Shown here: positions 37,415 to 48,498 of the stretch, piece after piece
Layout: each line of letters begins with the position of its first letter
How positions within the stretch are numbered: the stretch's first letter is position 1
From: Oleispirillum naphthae
GTDB taxonomy: Bacteria; Pseudomonadota; Alphaproteobacteria; Rhodospirillales; Rhodospirillaceae
Reading direction: 5' to 3'
Length of the DNA: 64,000 nucleotides
NCBI GenBank assembly: GCA_027864655.1
Contig: JAQAZG010000001.1
Coordinates: 1 to 64,000, forward strand
Translations under genes and position numbers: made by a program
Notes under the pieces: generated by a model
Told to the model about the DNA's origin: nothing
What the model saw: only the letters and a program-made list of their open reading frames with translations
Databases searched by the model: none

Positions 37415-37440
37415 GAAAAAACCGCGCCGGAAGGCGCGGT
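37415..37440 (-). terminator. Intrinsic terminator after tRNA-Cys
   Basis: ACCGCGCC pairs with GGCGCGGT around a GGAA loop, followed on the minus strand by a run of U residues. It starts 5 bp after the tRNA 3' end. Confidence 0.85.
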
Positions 37441-37444
37441 GCGA

Positions 37445-37518
37445 TGGAGGCCGGAGCCGGAATTGAACCGACGTACGAGGATTTGCAGTCCTCTGCATAA
37501 CCACTCTGCCATCCGGCC
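37445..37518 (-). tRNA. tRNA-Cys (GCA)
   Basis: The minus strand folds into a complete tRNA of 74 nt including an encoded CCA. The acceptor stem is GGCCGGA/TCCGGCC, the anticodon loop reads CTGCAAA with anticodon GCA, the T arm carries GGTTCAATTCC, and the discriminator is U73, the identity base for cysteine. It is followed by a clear intrinsic terminator. Confidence 0.97.
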
Positions 37519-37685
37519 ACAGGAAGGGCAGCCCGTGCGGGCACGCGAGGGCGCAACTATACGGTCCGCGGCGCGGCGATCAAGCAAATTTTTGCGTCGG
37601 CGGCCTCATCTTCCGCGGATTGCCGCCTATGGGCGTTCTCCGCCTTTCTGCTATGCTGCGGCGAACCGTTGCGGGGGAGGGGAAA

Positions 37686-38441
37686 ATGGCGTCGCGTGGA
37701 GCGTTTTGGCTGCTGGCCGCTGCCGCCGTGCTGACGGATGCGGGCGCCGCCCGCGCCGCCGCATGGCCCGATGCGGCCTGCCGGGTGCCGCTTGCGGCGG
37801 TGGAGAACGCGCAAAGCCTGGCGCGCACCCACGCCAGACTGGCGGCGGGGGAGGCTCTGACCATCGTCGCCTTCGGCTCGTCCTCCACCCAGGGCGCCGG
37901 CGCCAGCGCGCCGGCTTTCGCCTATCCGGCGCAGTTGGAAACCCTGCTGCGCCGCCGCGCCGGGGTGAAGGCGCGGGTGATCAACCACGGCATCGGCGGG
38001 CAGACCATCGCCGACATGCGCGCCCGCCTCGCCCGCGATGTGGTGGCGGCCGAGCCCGACCTGGTGGTCTGGCAGGTCGGCAGCAACGCGGCGCTGCGCG
38101 CGATGCCGCCCGCGCGCTTCGACGCGATGCTCGATGCCGAGGTGCGCCGCCTGCGCGAAGCGGGCATGGACGTGATTTTGATGGACCCGCAGAACGCCCC
38201 GGCGGTGGATTCCCGGCCCGAGGCCGCGGCGATCATCGCCGGGGTGCGCGCCGCGGCGGAGCGCGGCGGCGTGGCGCTGATGCCGCGCCACCGCATCATG
38301 GAGGCGTGGGCGGCGTCGAAAAGCCTGCCCGGCCGCGCCGTCGGGCCGGACGGCCTGCACATGACCGACCTCGGCTACCACTGCCTGGCGGTGCTGCTGG
38401 CCGAGGGGATCACCGGCAGGCCGCTGCCCCCGAAGGACTGA
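37686..38441 (+). CDS. SGNH/GDSL-family hydrolase, secreted
   Basis: This 251-residue protein has a signal peptide (about 1-24) and a SGNH-hydrolase domain. Block I is 'FGSSST' near residue 62 with the nucleophile serine, block II 'INHGIGGQT', block III 'QVGSNA', and block V 'DGLHMTDLGYH' with the Asp-x-x-His pair. All four catalytic blocks look intact, so it should be an active esterase or acyltransferase outside the cytoplasm. The ATG at 37686 follows GGAGGGG; an upstream ATG at 37620 gives an unlikely leader. It converges with a degenerate paralogue four bases away. The substrate may be a surface glycan, given the nearby OpgC gene. Confidence 0.87.
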   Translation: MASRGAFWLLAAAAVLTDAGAARAAAWPDAACRVPLAAVENAQSLARTHARLAAGEALTIVAFGSSSTQGAGASAPAFAYPAQLETLLRRRAGVKARVINHGIGGQTIADMRARLARDVVAAEPDLVVWQVGSNAALRAMPPARFDAMLDAEVRRLREAGMDVILMDPQNAPAVDSRPEAAAIIAGVRAAAERGGVALMPRHRIMEAWAASKSLPGRAVGPDGLHMTDLGYHCLAVLLAEGITGRPLPPKD

Positions 38442-38444
38442 CCG

Positions 38445-39197
38445 CTATTGCGCCGCGCCGCGCCTGATGGTGTCGGCGAGCAGGCGGGCGAGGCAGGCGT
38501 TGAGGCCGTCCACCGCCGCGGTGGCGGCCTTGGGGTCGCCGCCGGTCTCGATGGCGAATTCCCCGGATTCGAACAACTGGCGCATGATTTCGTCGCGGCG
38601 CAGCACGGTGGCCGCCTGCGCGGCGGCGGCGCGCAGCATGATGTCGCGGTAGTCCGCGAAGTTGATCAGGGTCGCGGTGGCGGGGCTGAACTGCGGCGTC
38701 ACCAACACCACGTCGGCCCCCGCCGCGCGCAGCGCCGCGATGCCGGTTTCCAGCGCGTCGCCGAAGTCGGTGGGGTCGAGCCGCCGGATCGAATCGGTGG
38801 TGCCGGTTTCCCACACCACCAGCGCCGGGGCGAGGCGCGCCGCCTCGGGCACGGCGTCGGCGGCCATCATCGCCGCGGTCTGCTTCTCTGCGGCTCTGTC
38901 GATCACCTCGGCGCGGCGCGGCGCCCAGGCGCGCGCCAGCTCGGCGGCGAGGAGGCGGACATAGGATTTCTCCCGCGACGAGGCCCCCCGCCCGGTGGAC
39001 GAGGTGGAGCCGATCGCCACGACGCGCACCGGCCCCCCTGCCGCCAGGGCCTTGGCGGTGCGGGGCAGGGGAAAGATTTCCGCCACCGAGTCCGGCGGCA
39101 CCGCGCATCGGCCGAAGCGGCTGGTCTCGGCCTGCGCCGCGGTGGACAAAAGCGCGCAGAGCGCGGCAAGAGCCAGGATGCGCCAGGTATGCGTCAT
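38445..39197 (-). CDS. Degenerate SGNH-hydrolase-like secreted protein
   Basis: This 250-residue protein has a signal peptide (about 1-23, ending AQA before ETSRF) and aligns along its length with the intact SGNH protein encoded at 37686-38441. Each catalytic block has changed. Block I is GSTSS, block II 'IDRAAEKQT' lacks the glycine, block III 'ETGTTD' lacks the asparagine, and the C-terminal Asp-x-x-His is missing. It is probably a non-catalytic partner or has a new activity. Its ATG overlaps the OpgC stop as ATGA, so they are made together. The frame is intact and codon use is normal, so it is not a simple pseudogene. Confidence 0.78.
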   Translation of the reverse strand: MTHTWRILALAALCALLSTAAQAETSRFGRCAVPPDSVAEIFPLPRTAKALAAGGPVRVVAIGSTSSTGRGASSREKSYVRLLAAELARAWAPRRAEVIDRAAEKQTAAMMAADAVPEAARLAPALVVWETGTTDSIRRLDPTDFGDALETGIAALRAAGADVVLVTPQFSPATATLINFADYRDIMLRAAAAQAATVLRRDEIMRQLFESGEFAIETGGDPKAATAAVDGLNACLARLLADTIRRGAAQ

Positions 39198-40378
39198 GCG
39201 TTCCCCCCCCTGCGGGACGCCGACAGGTCCTTCTCCCGGCGTTGATACCAATCGAGACAGCCTGCCGCGGCGATCATCACCGCGATTCCCGCCGCCGCCG
39301 CCGCCATCTGCAGGACGATGCTGTCCCTGGCCTCTCCGAGGAGGATCGCCGCGCTCAGCGACAGAAGGGTTCCCAGGCAGAAGATTTCCAGGGAATGGCG
39401 GCCGCAGACCACCAGGGGCCGCAAGGCCGCAAGGCGGGTGAGCGGGCTCTCCGGTTTGACGAAGCGCGCGGCGGCGTAGGCGGCGCACAGGAAATGGACG
39501 AGGCGCAGCGGGTCGAGCGCGGTCTTGTCGATGGGATACATCCAGGTGAGCAGGTGCTGGGGCAGCAACCGCTCGACGGCGGGGAATTTCCAGCCGAGCA
39601 CCACGACGAGGGCGAAAGCGAGGAAACCCGCCACGGGAATGTCAAGATAGCGCGCCCGCGCGGCGATGCGGGCGGGAATCTCCGGCCGCAGCGCGGTCAG
39701 CGCGCCGAGGACGAACAGAACCTGCCACGCCGAGGGATCGAAGAACCAGACGCCGCCGCTGGGGTAGGTGTGGAGGTTGATGTCGAAGGCGCGGGTGCAC
39801 TGCCACAGCCCCACCGACAGCGCCAGGGCGGCCCACGGCAGGCGCTTGAGCAGCGGCAGGATCAGCGGAAAGGCGAGCAGCAGCACGATGTAGAGCGGCA
39901 GCACGTCCATGTTGAGCGGGCGGAAGCGCAGCAGCAGCACCTGCAAAAGCGTCGCCTCCGGGTCGCGCAGGAAGCTCGCGACGTTCATCTCCTCGGCGAA
40001 CATCGGGTTGCCGAAGCGCGCGGAGACCGAGGCGACGTGGGTGGCGAAGATGATGAAGAGGAGAATGTGCGCGACGTAGAGCTGCCAGCAGCGCCGCCAG
40101 ATCCGCGCCGAGGTGAAGAGGAAATCGCCGGAGGCGGCGGTCATGCCGTAGGCGCGCGCCGCCGAATAGCCGGAGATGAACACGAAGATCTCGGTGGCGT
40201 CGCTGAATCCGTAGTTGCGGATGGTGAACCAGCCGAGGGGGTTGCCACGGATGTGATCGACGAAAATGAAGATCAGCGCCAGGCCCCGGAACAGGTCGAG
40301 GCGGCGGTCGCGTTTCGAGACGGCTTCCGCCCTGCGGTCCAGGATGGGTCCCCACGGACATTGCAACGCCGCCAGCAT
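39194..40378 (-). CDS. OpgC-type membrane acyltransferase
   Basis: This 394-residue protein has about ten membrane helices and the OpgC-domain pattern: 'RRLDLFRGLALIFIFVDHIRGNP' near 25, 'DATEIFVFISGYSAARAYG' near 60, and 'CGRHSLEIFCLGT' near 335. OpgC enzymes transfer succinyl groups to osmoregulated periplasmic glucans; relatives acylate other surface sugars. The ATG at 40378 is used, though the ribosome-binding site is weak. It is followed, with ATGA overlap, by a degenerate SGNH protein, an arrangement reminiscent of membrane acyltransferase plus periplasmic SGNH partner systems. tRNA-Asn lies just upstream. Confidence 0.86.
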   Translation of the reverse strand: MLAALQCPWGPILDRRAEAVSKRDRRLDLFRGLALIFIFVDHIRGNPLGWFTIRNYGFSDATEIFVFISGYSAARAYGMTAASGDFLFTSARIWRRCWQLYVAHILLFIIFATHVASVSARFGNPMFAEEMNVASFLRDPEATLLQVLLLRFRPLNMDVLPLYIVLLLAFPLILPLLKRLPWAALALSVGLWQCTRAFDINLHTYPSGGVWFFDPSAWQVLFVLGALTALRPEIPARIAARARYLDIPVAGFLAFALVVVLGWKFPAVERLLPQHLLTWMYPIDKTALDPLRLVHFLCAAYAAARFVKPESPLTRLAALRPLVVCGRHSLEIFCLGTLLSLSAAILLGEARDSIVLQMAAAAAGIAVMIAAAGCLDWYQRREKDLSASRRGGNA

Positions 40379-40744
40379 AGGGCAATTCCGCAGCCGCCGA
40401 TACGGCGCATCGCAGGCGTTCGATTTGGCATGGGGGAGGGATGCGCTGGCTCCGGAGGAGGGATTCGAACCCCCGACCAGCCGGTTAACAGCCGGCTGCT
40501 CTACCGCTGAGCTACTCCGGAAACGCGCGCATACGGGCGGACTTGCCGCCCGGTTCCGCACCGGGACGTCCCCGGTGAGGCCGCGATCTATAAGCGAACC
40601 CACCGCAGGGGTCAAGGCTCTTTTTGCGCGCCGCGGCGGGTGCGGCGTTTCCGTTTGTATGGCGCGGGGGTGAGGCTATATAAAGGCGCAGCGGCGGGTT
40701 TCCGCCGTCCGGGCAAGGCAACGCAGTCGGTCGAGGACACGGGC
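40379..40744. other. Intergenic region holding tRNA-Asn
   Basis: This 366-bp gap between opgC and the PCMT-family gene contains tRNA-Asn and the promoter regions of both flanking genes. I see no other gene or strong repeat in it. Confidence 0.6.
40447..40521 (-). tRNA. tRNA-Asn (GTT)
   Basis: The minus strand gives a full 75-nt tRNA with encoded CCA. The acceptor stem is TCCGGAG/CTCCGGA, the D arm AGCTCAGCGGTAGAGC, the anticodon loop contains CTGTTAA with anticodon GTT, the T loop is GGTTCGAATCC, and the discriminator is G. The structure and anticodon are unambiguous. Confidence 0.97.
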
Positions 40745-41395
40745 ATGGATTTCGAGTTGGCACGCCGCAACATGGTGGACAATCAGGTTCGCACCAACCG
40801 GGTGACGGATTCTCTGGTGATTTCGGCCCTGCGGTCGGTGCCGCGCGAGGTGTTCGTGCCCGCGCCGGCGAAAAGCCTGGCCTACATCGACGACGATATC
40901 GAGGTCGCGCCCGGGCGCTTCCTGATGAAGCCGGTGGCGCTCGCCCGCCTGCTGCAACTCGCCGAGGTGCAGCGCACCGACGCGGTGCTCGACATCGGCT
41001 GCGCCAGCGGCTACTCCGCGGCGGTGCTCGGCCACATGGCGAGCAGCGTGGTGGCGCTGGAGGAAGACGCGCAACTCGCCAACTGGGCGGCGGAGACGCT
41101 GCTCGGGCTGGGCATCGACAACGCCGCGGTGCTGGAAGGCGGGCTCGCCCAGGGGCTGGCGGATCAGGGCCCCTACGACGTGATCCTGATCGACGGCATG
41201 GTGGACCGGATTCCCGAGGGCGTGCGCGCGCAACTGGCGGAGGGCGGCCGCCTCGTCGCGGTGGTGCGCGACAAGGGCATCGGCCGCGCCACCCTGGTGA
41301 CGCGGCGCGGCGGCGCGTTCGGCCACCGCATCGAGTTCGACGCCACGGTCGCGCCCCTGCCGGGCTTCGCCAAGGCGGCCGCGTTCGTCTTCTGA
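40745..41395 (+). CDS. PCMT-family methyltransferase (TolC-linked)
   Basis: This 216-residue protein belongs to the protein-L-isoaspartate O-methyltransferase family, in the alphaproteobacterial branch found before tolC. It has the opening 'MVDNQVRTNRVTD', an SAM-binding motif 'VLDIGCASGYSAAVLG' near 80-95 and 'YDVILIDGMVDRIPE'. The motif differs from canonical Pcm ('EIGTGSGYQAA', seen in the gene at 63386). It may repair damaged proteins or methylate another target. The ATG at 40745 has GAGGA upstream. It is followed by tolC in the same direction, 138 bp away. Confidence 0.86.
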   Translation: MDFELARRNMVDNQVRTNRVTDSLVISALRSVPREVFVPAPAKSLAYIDDDIEVAPGRFLMKPVALARLLQLAEVQRTDAVLDIGCASGYSAAVLGHMASSVVALEEDAQLANWAAETLLGLGIDNAAVLEGGLAQGLADQGPYDVILIDGMVDRIPEGVRAQLAEGGRLVAVVRDKGIGRATLVTRRGGAFGHRIEFDATVAPLPGFAKAAAFVF

Positions 41396-41533
41396 AGCGC
41401 GGCTGCGGCTTGCGTCTGGACATCCGCGGCCGGGCGGCCTATGTCTTGCCCGGTGGGAATTTTTTCGCGGTCGAGGGGCGTCATTCGCAGCCGTTCCGCA
41501 AGGGGCGGTCCTTCTTCGGAGATGGAGTGTTTC

Positions 41534-42946
41534 ATGGCGAAGATCAGCCATAGACTGACCGGCGGCGTGGCTATGGCCGCCCTGCTGGCGGCGGCGTCCG
41601 TGGGCGTTGCGCAGGCGGAGACCCTGAACGAAGCTCTGGCCATGGCGTATGCCTCGAATCCGCAGTTGCTGGAGCAGCGGGCCTACCTGCGCTCCATCGA
41701 CCAGGGCGTGGCGCAGGCGCTCTCCGGCTGGCGGCCGAGCGTGACGCTGTCCGCCGACGGCGCTTCGGTGAAGCGCGACGACTACAGGATATCCGGAGTC
41801 TCCCAGCGCGACATCTGGCGGCAGGAGCGCAGCCTCGGGGTGACGCTGACCCAGCCGGTGTTCAACGGCTTCGGCACCGTCAACGCGGTGAGCCAGTCGA
41901 AGAACCAGGTCTACGCGGGGCGCGAGAGCCTGCGCTCGGTGGAGCAGACGGTGCTGCTCGGCGCGGTGACCGCCTACCTCGACGTCTGGCGCGACCTCGC
42001 GGTGGTGGGCCTGACCACCAGCAACGAACAGGTGCTGCAGCGCCAGTTGGAGGCCTCGCGCGACCGTTTCGCGGTGGGCGAGATCACCCGAACCGACGTG
42101 GCGCAGTCCGAGGCCCGGCTTTCCAAGGCGCTGGCGGACCGCGTCTCCGCGGAGGGCAACCTGCAGGTGTCGCGCGCGGCCTACCAGCGGGTGATGGGCA
42201 AGGCGCCGGAAGGCATCACCCAGGTGCCTTCGGCAGGCGGCCTGCCGCCGGACCTCGTCACCCTGCTCAAGGAGGCGGTGGCCGACAACCCGGACTACAA
42301 GGGCGCGGACTTCACCGTGCAGGCCAAGGACGACGCGGTGGGCGTGGTGCGCGCCGAGCTTCTGCCCAAGGTGAGCCTGGTGGCGAGCGCGAGCCAGCTC
42401 AACGATCAGAGCTACTCCGACGACGAGATGAAGGTCTATTCGGTGGGTGCGACGATGAGCATGCCGCTCTACGAAGGCGGCAGCACCTATGCCCGCCTGC
42501 GCGCCTCCAAGGACCAGCTGGCGCAAAGCCGCAAGGCGCTCGAACGGGTGCAGCGCGCGGTGGTGGAGAACGGCACCAGCGCCTGGGAGTCCCTCACTTC
42601 GGCGCGCGCGCAGATCGTCGCCTACCGCGAGGAGGTGCGCGCCTCCGAAATCGCGCTCGACGGCGTGCGCCGCGAGGCGGAGGTCGGCTCGCGCACCGTG
42701 CTCGACGTGTTGGATGCGGAACAGGAACTGCTGGACGCGCGGGTCAACCTGGTCAAGGCGCAGCGCAGCGAGGCGCTGGCATCCTATCAGGTGCTCGCCG
42801 CGATCGGCCGCCTCACCGCAGCCGACATGGGCCTCGATACGCCGCTCTACGACCCGAAGACGCACTACGACGATGCGGCGGGCGCGTGGTTCGGCGCCTC
42901 GGTGTTTTCCGACGACGGGCGCGAAGGCCTGAAACGCGCCGAGTGA
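41534..42946 (+). CDS. tolC: TolC-family outer membrane protein
   Basis: This 470-residue protein has a signal peptide (about 1-26, ending AQA before ETLNEAL) and two repeated helical-barrel halves ('LTQPVFNGFGTVNAVSQSK' near 110 and 'MSMPLYEGGSTYARLRASKDQLAQS' near 310). It forms the trimeric outer-membrane channel for efflux pumps and secretion systems. I prefer the ATG at 41534 with GGAG six bases upstream; an in-frame ATG at 41522 adds four residues. It is better conserved than the type I-linked copy at 34941 and lies in the PCMT-tolC-popZ-valS order, so it is likely the general-purpose TolC. Confidence 0.92.
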   Translation: MAKISHRLTGGVAMAALLAAASVGVAQAETLNEALAMAYASNPQLLEQRAYLRSIDQGVAQALSGWRPSVTLSADGASVKRDDYRISGVSQRDIWRQERSLGVTLTQPVFNGFGTVNAVSQSKNQVYAGRESLRSVEQTVLLGAVTAYLDVWRDLAVVGLTTSNEQVLQRQLEASRDRFAVGEITRTDVAQSEARLSKALADRVSAEGNLQVSRAAYQRVMGKAPEGITQVPSAGGLPPDLVTLLKEAVADNPDYKGADFTVQAKDDAVGVVRAELLPKVSLVASASQLNDQSYSDDEMKVYSVGATMSMPLYEGGSTYARLRASKDQLAQSRKALERVQRAVVENGTSAWESLTSARAQIVAYREEVRASEIALDGVRREAEVGSRTVLDVLDAEQELLDARVNLVKAQRSEALASYQVLAAIGRLTAADMGLDTPLYDPKTHYDDAAGAWFGASVFSDDGREGLKRAE

Positions 42947-43076
42947 CGCGTCTGTCCTTCGCTGTGAAAATCCGTTAAGTTTTTGGACAACCTGTGTTAT
43001 GGGTTGACGGGTGAGTCGCGCGGGCAGGGGGTCCGAGCCTGCGCGGGGGTAGCGTAGAGAGAAGGCCGGGACATCC

Positions 43077-43784
43077 ATGAGCGAGGATAAGGGCCAGCAG
43101 GAACCGTCGATGGAGGACATCTTGGCCTCCATCCGTCGGATTTTGTCCGAGGACGACGGCAAGAAGGGCGGCGAGATCGCCCCGGCCGAGGAGCCGGCGC
43201 CGGTTGCCCCCGCGCCCAAGCCCAAGCCTGCCAAGGCGCCGCCCGCGCCGAAACCGGCGCCCGAACCCGAGCCGGAGCCGGAACCGATGCCCGAACTGGA
43301 GCCTGCGCCGATACCGGAACCCGAACCGGAACCGATTTCCCTGTTGCCGGAGGACATGCTGGAGGAGGAGGAGGACGACGACGTTCTCGATCTCACCGAC
43401 GACATGAGCCTCGCGCCGCCGCCGCCGCCGCCCGCCCCGGAGCCCGAACCCGAGATCGAGGAGGAAGAGGACTTCTTCCCGCCGGAGCCGGAGCCGCGGC
43501 CGATCTTCGACATGGCGCCGGAGCCGCCTTCCATCGCGCCGGACGTGCTTCTCGAACGCGCGACGCAGGACGTTTCCGAACAGGCCTTCGCCAGCCTGGC
43601 GAGCCTGCTGGCGAATCGCAACCTCGGGATCGGCCAGCTCGGCGTCACCCTGGAGGAACTGGTGCGCGAACTGCTGCGCCCGATCCTCAAGGCGTGGCTG
43701 GACGAGAACCTGCCGGGCATCGTCGAGCGCATCGTCGAACGCGAAGTCGAACGCATCGTCAACCGCATCGGTCCGATGAAGTAA
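43077..43784 (+). CDS. popZ: PopZ-family polar organizing protein (DUF2497)
   Basis: This 235-residue protein has the three-part PopZ layout. A short N-terminal helix 'SMEDILASIRRILSED' (11-26) comes first, then a Pro/Glu-rich disordered linker (about 40-150), then a C-terminal helical assembly region (about 160-235). The latter contains 'ELLRPILKAWLDENLPGIVERI' and 'REVERIVNRIG'. In Caulobacter PopZ self-assembles at the cell pole and anchors the chromosome through ParB. Its place directly before valS matches other alphaproteobacteria. The ATG lies in a weak ribosome-binding context (GGCCGGGACATCC). A strong terminator follows. Confidence 0.88.
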   Translation: MSEDKGQQEPSMEDILASIRRILSEDDGKKGGEIAPAEEPAPVAPAPKPKPAKAPPAPKPAPEPEPEPEPMPELEPAPIPEPEPEPISLLPEDMLEEEEDDDVLDLTDDMSLAPPPPPPAPEPEPEIEEEEDFFPPEPEPRPIFDMAPEPPSIAPDVLLERATQDVSEQAFASLASLLANRNLGIGQLGVTLEELVRELLRPILKAWLDENLPGIVERIVEREVERIVNRIGPMK

Positions 43785-43811
43785 CGCCTGCGCGGTTTTT
43801 TGAGCATTCTC

Positions 43812-43844
43812 ACGGCGGGCGCTTGCGCCCGCCGTAATCTTTTT
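43812..43844 (+). terminator. Intrinsic terminator after popZ
   Basis: A perfect 10-bp stem, ACGGCGGGCG with CGCCCGCCGT around CTTG, lies 28 bp after the popZ stop and is followed by AATCTTTTT. valS therefore needs read-through or its own promoter. Confidence 0.85.
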
Positions 43845-43916
43845 CTACACAGAGTGCCTGCCCCGCCGGCGCGCGCCCGCGGGGCGCGCCGCCGTCATGC
43901 GAAAAGGTTCGTGGAA

Positions 43917-46568
<2,652 letters not shown>

Positions 46569-46624
46569 TGCGCGTGCATTTTTGATGTTTCCTTGAAGCC
46601 GGATTTCCGCGTGGAGGACGACAC

Positions 46625-47470
46625 ATGCCCTATGTCCAGTGGTCCAGCCGTTTCGAGTTGGGGGTTCCGTTCATCGATGCGGACCACAAGGTTCTGGTGG
46701 ACCTCCTCAACCGCATGTACGAGGCCTCCCGCGCCGACGGCGGTCTGGGGGACATCGGCGGCATTCTTTCCGCACTGGTGGACTACACCCACTACCACTT
46801 CGTGCGGGAGGAACGCGCCCAGTTCGCCGCGCATTATCCCGACATCCGCGAACACCGCGCCCAGCACGCCGCCCTGACCAGGGAGGCGAAGCGCCTGTTC
46901 GAGTCCTTCCGCGCCGCGCCGGACGAGGTGGAGGTGGGCGACCTGGTGGACTTCCTCAGCGACTGGCTGATGGACCACATCCTCCTCCACGACATGGCGA
47001 TCAAGCCCTACCTGCTGGCCAATCTGGAGGCGGTTTCCGCCGCCGAGGGGGTGAGCTACGCCGCCCTCCTCGCCACCGACCGCAAGGACGCGAATCTCGA
47101 GTGGTCGCGACTCACGGTACTGGTGGTGGAGGACAGCAAGCCCTTCGCCAACGTGCTGAAATCGATTCTCGTCAACGTCGGCGTCGGCGGCGTGGCCATC
47201 GCCCCGGACATCGCCTCCGCCCTGCAGGCGCTGGAGGAGGGGCCCTTCGACCTGATCCTCGCCGATTGGCGTCTCGGCGACGGCGACGGCCTGGACTTCG
47301 TGCACCAGGCGCGTGGCCGCGGCGTCATCGCCCCGGTGGTGATGCTCACCGGCTATGCCGACGAAAGCCTGGAGGCGGCGCGCGAGGGCCTGGGGGTTTC
47401 CGAATGGTTGCAGAAGCCGGTGACCTCCGGCGAACTGATGGCCTGCATGGCGCGCCAACTGGCGAAATAG
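46625..47470 (+). CDS. Bacteriohemerythrin-response regulator fusion
   Basis: This 281-residue protein joins an N-terminal hemerythrin (about 1-135) to a receiver domain (about 163-280). All seven diiron ligands are in place: H21, H58, E62, H77, H81, H118 and D123. The receiver has the acidic pair E169-D170, phosphoacceptor D214, switch T242 and K264. Hemerythrin binds O2 reversibly, so the protein could couple oxygen to a phosphorelay, for example in aerotaxis. No kinase is adjacent. The ATG has GGAGG seven bases upstream. It is convergent with xth, seven bases away. Confidence 0.93.
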   Translation: MPYVQWSSRFELGVPFIDADHKVLVDLLNRMYEASRADGGLGDIGGILSALVDYTHYHFVREERAQFAAHYPDIREHRAQHAALTREAKRLFESFRAAPDEVEVGDLVDFLSDWLMDHILLHDMAIKPYLLANLEAVSAAEGVSYAALLATDRKDANLEWSRLTVLVVEDSKPFANVLKSILVNVGVGGVAIAPDIASALQALEEGPFDLILADWRLGDGDGLDFVHQARGRGVIAPVVMLTGYADESLEAAREGLGVSEWLQKPVTSGELMACMARQLAK

Positions 47471-47477
47471 CCGGAGA

Positions 47478-48272
47478 TCACGGCATGGCGAGGCGGCACC
47501 ACACCGGCGTGTGGTCGGAGGCCTTCTCCCGGCCGCGCGGCGCGGTGTCGATGCCTGCGGCGGTCAGCGCATCCGCCGCGCCGGGCGAGGCGAGCAGGAA
47601 GTCGATGCGCAGGCCGTGGTTCTTCGCCCACGCGCCCGCCTGGTAATCCCAGAACGAATAGAGCCCGGGGTCGGGGTTGTAGGCGCGCACCGCATCGGTC
47701 CAGCCCTGGTGCGAGAGCGCGGAAAAGCGCGACCGCGTCTCCGGCCGCATCAGCGCATCCCCCGCCCACAGCGCGGCGTCGTAGCAGTCCATCGGCGTGG
47801 GGATGACGTTGAAGTCGCCGCCGATCACCGTGGGCGTTCCGCTGCGCAGCAGCGTTGCGGCATGGGCGTTCAGCCGCTCCATCCAGGCGAGCTTGTAGGC
47901 GAACTTGGCGCTCAAGCCGCCGCCCTCGGCCACCGGGTTGCCGTTGGGCAGATAGAGCGCCACGACGCGCAGGCCGTCGCCCACCGTCGCCTCCAGATAG
48001 CGCGCCTGTACGTCCTCCGCATCGCCGGGCAGGCCGCGCGCCACGTCGGAAAGCCCGATTTTCGAGAGGATGGCGACGCCGTTGTAGGACTTCTGCCCGT
48101 GCACCGCGAGGTCGTAGCCGAGCGCGCGGAACTCCAGCTCCGGAAAGTCGGCGTCCCGGCACTTGATCTCCTGCAACAGCGCCACGTCGGGGGCGAAGCT
48201 CTTCAGCCAGTCCAGAACCGCGGGCAGGCGGGCCTTGACGGAATTGACGTTCCAGGTGGCGATGGTCGGCAC
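47478..48272 (-). CDS. xth: Exodeoxyribonuclease III
   Basis: This protein of about 264 residues is an ExoIII/AP-endonuclease family nuclease. It shows 'IATWNVNSVKARL' near the start, the metal ligand Glu in 'LLQEIKC', 'YNGVAILSK', 'GGDFNVIPTPMD' and the closing 'KASDHTPVW' with catalytic Asp-His. It cuts DNA at abasic sites and removes 3' blocks. I prefer a GTG at 48272, about ten bases after GGAG, because the family starts there. An ATG at 48311 would add 13 residues without a ribosome-binding site. The upstream gap holds repeat copy B. Confidence 0.93.
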   Translation of the reverse strand: MPTIATWNVNSVKARLPAVLDWLKSFAPDVALLQEIKCRDADFPELEFRALGYDLAVHGQKSYNGVAILSKIGLSDVARGLPGDAEDVQARYLEATVGDGLRVVALYLPNGNPVAEGGGLSAKFAYKLAWMERLNAHAATLLRSGTPTVIGGDFNVIPTPMDCYDAALWAGDALMRPETRSRFSALSHQGWTDAVRAYNPDPGLYSFWDYQAGAWAKNHGLRIDFLLASPGAADALTAAGIDTAPRGREKASDHTPVWCRLAMP

Positions 48273-48316
48273 GGGCGGGGTACTCCGTAAGGGGAAGGTC
48301 GCCGGTATCATAAAAC

Positions 48317-48470
48317 AAAAACTTTGCGGAGGGACTCGGTCCCTCCGCGCCTCCCCTTAGTTTTTTCGCCGCGCGATGATTCAATGGCGCTGCGCGCAAA
48401 AAATCTGTGAGGTCAAAGGCGGCCGAGTCCCCTTGCGGGGTCCGGGGGCAGCGCCCCCGGCCTTGTGTTT
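48317..48470 (+). repeat. Structured dispersed intergenic repeat, copy B
   Basis: This roughly 154-bp segment between divergent xth and dgt shares three conserved blocks with copy A at 34773-34936, in the same order and orientation. It contains a 10-bp hairpin (GCGGAGGGAC with GTCCCTCCGC) and a GGGGGC-AGC-GCCCCC type hairpin. It overlaps the region where promoters of both flanking genes should lie, so it may affect their expression. Confidence 0.7.
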
Positions 48471-48498
48471 CCGCCCCGACAACGCTAGTGTCCGGGGC

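Noticed and set aside
38445-39197. Pseudogene call for the degenerate SGNH protein
   Set aside because: The frame is intact, has a signal peptide and is coupled to opgC. Loss of catalytic residues alone does not show loss of function.
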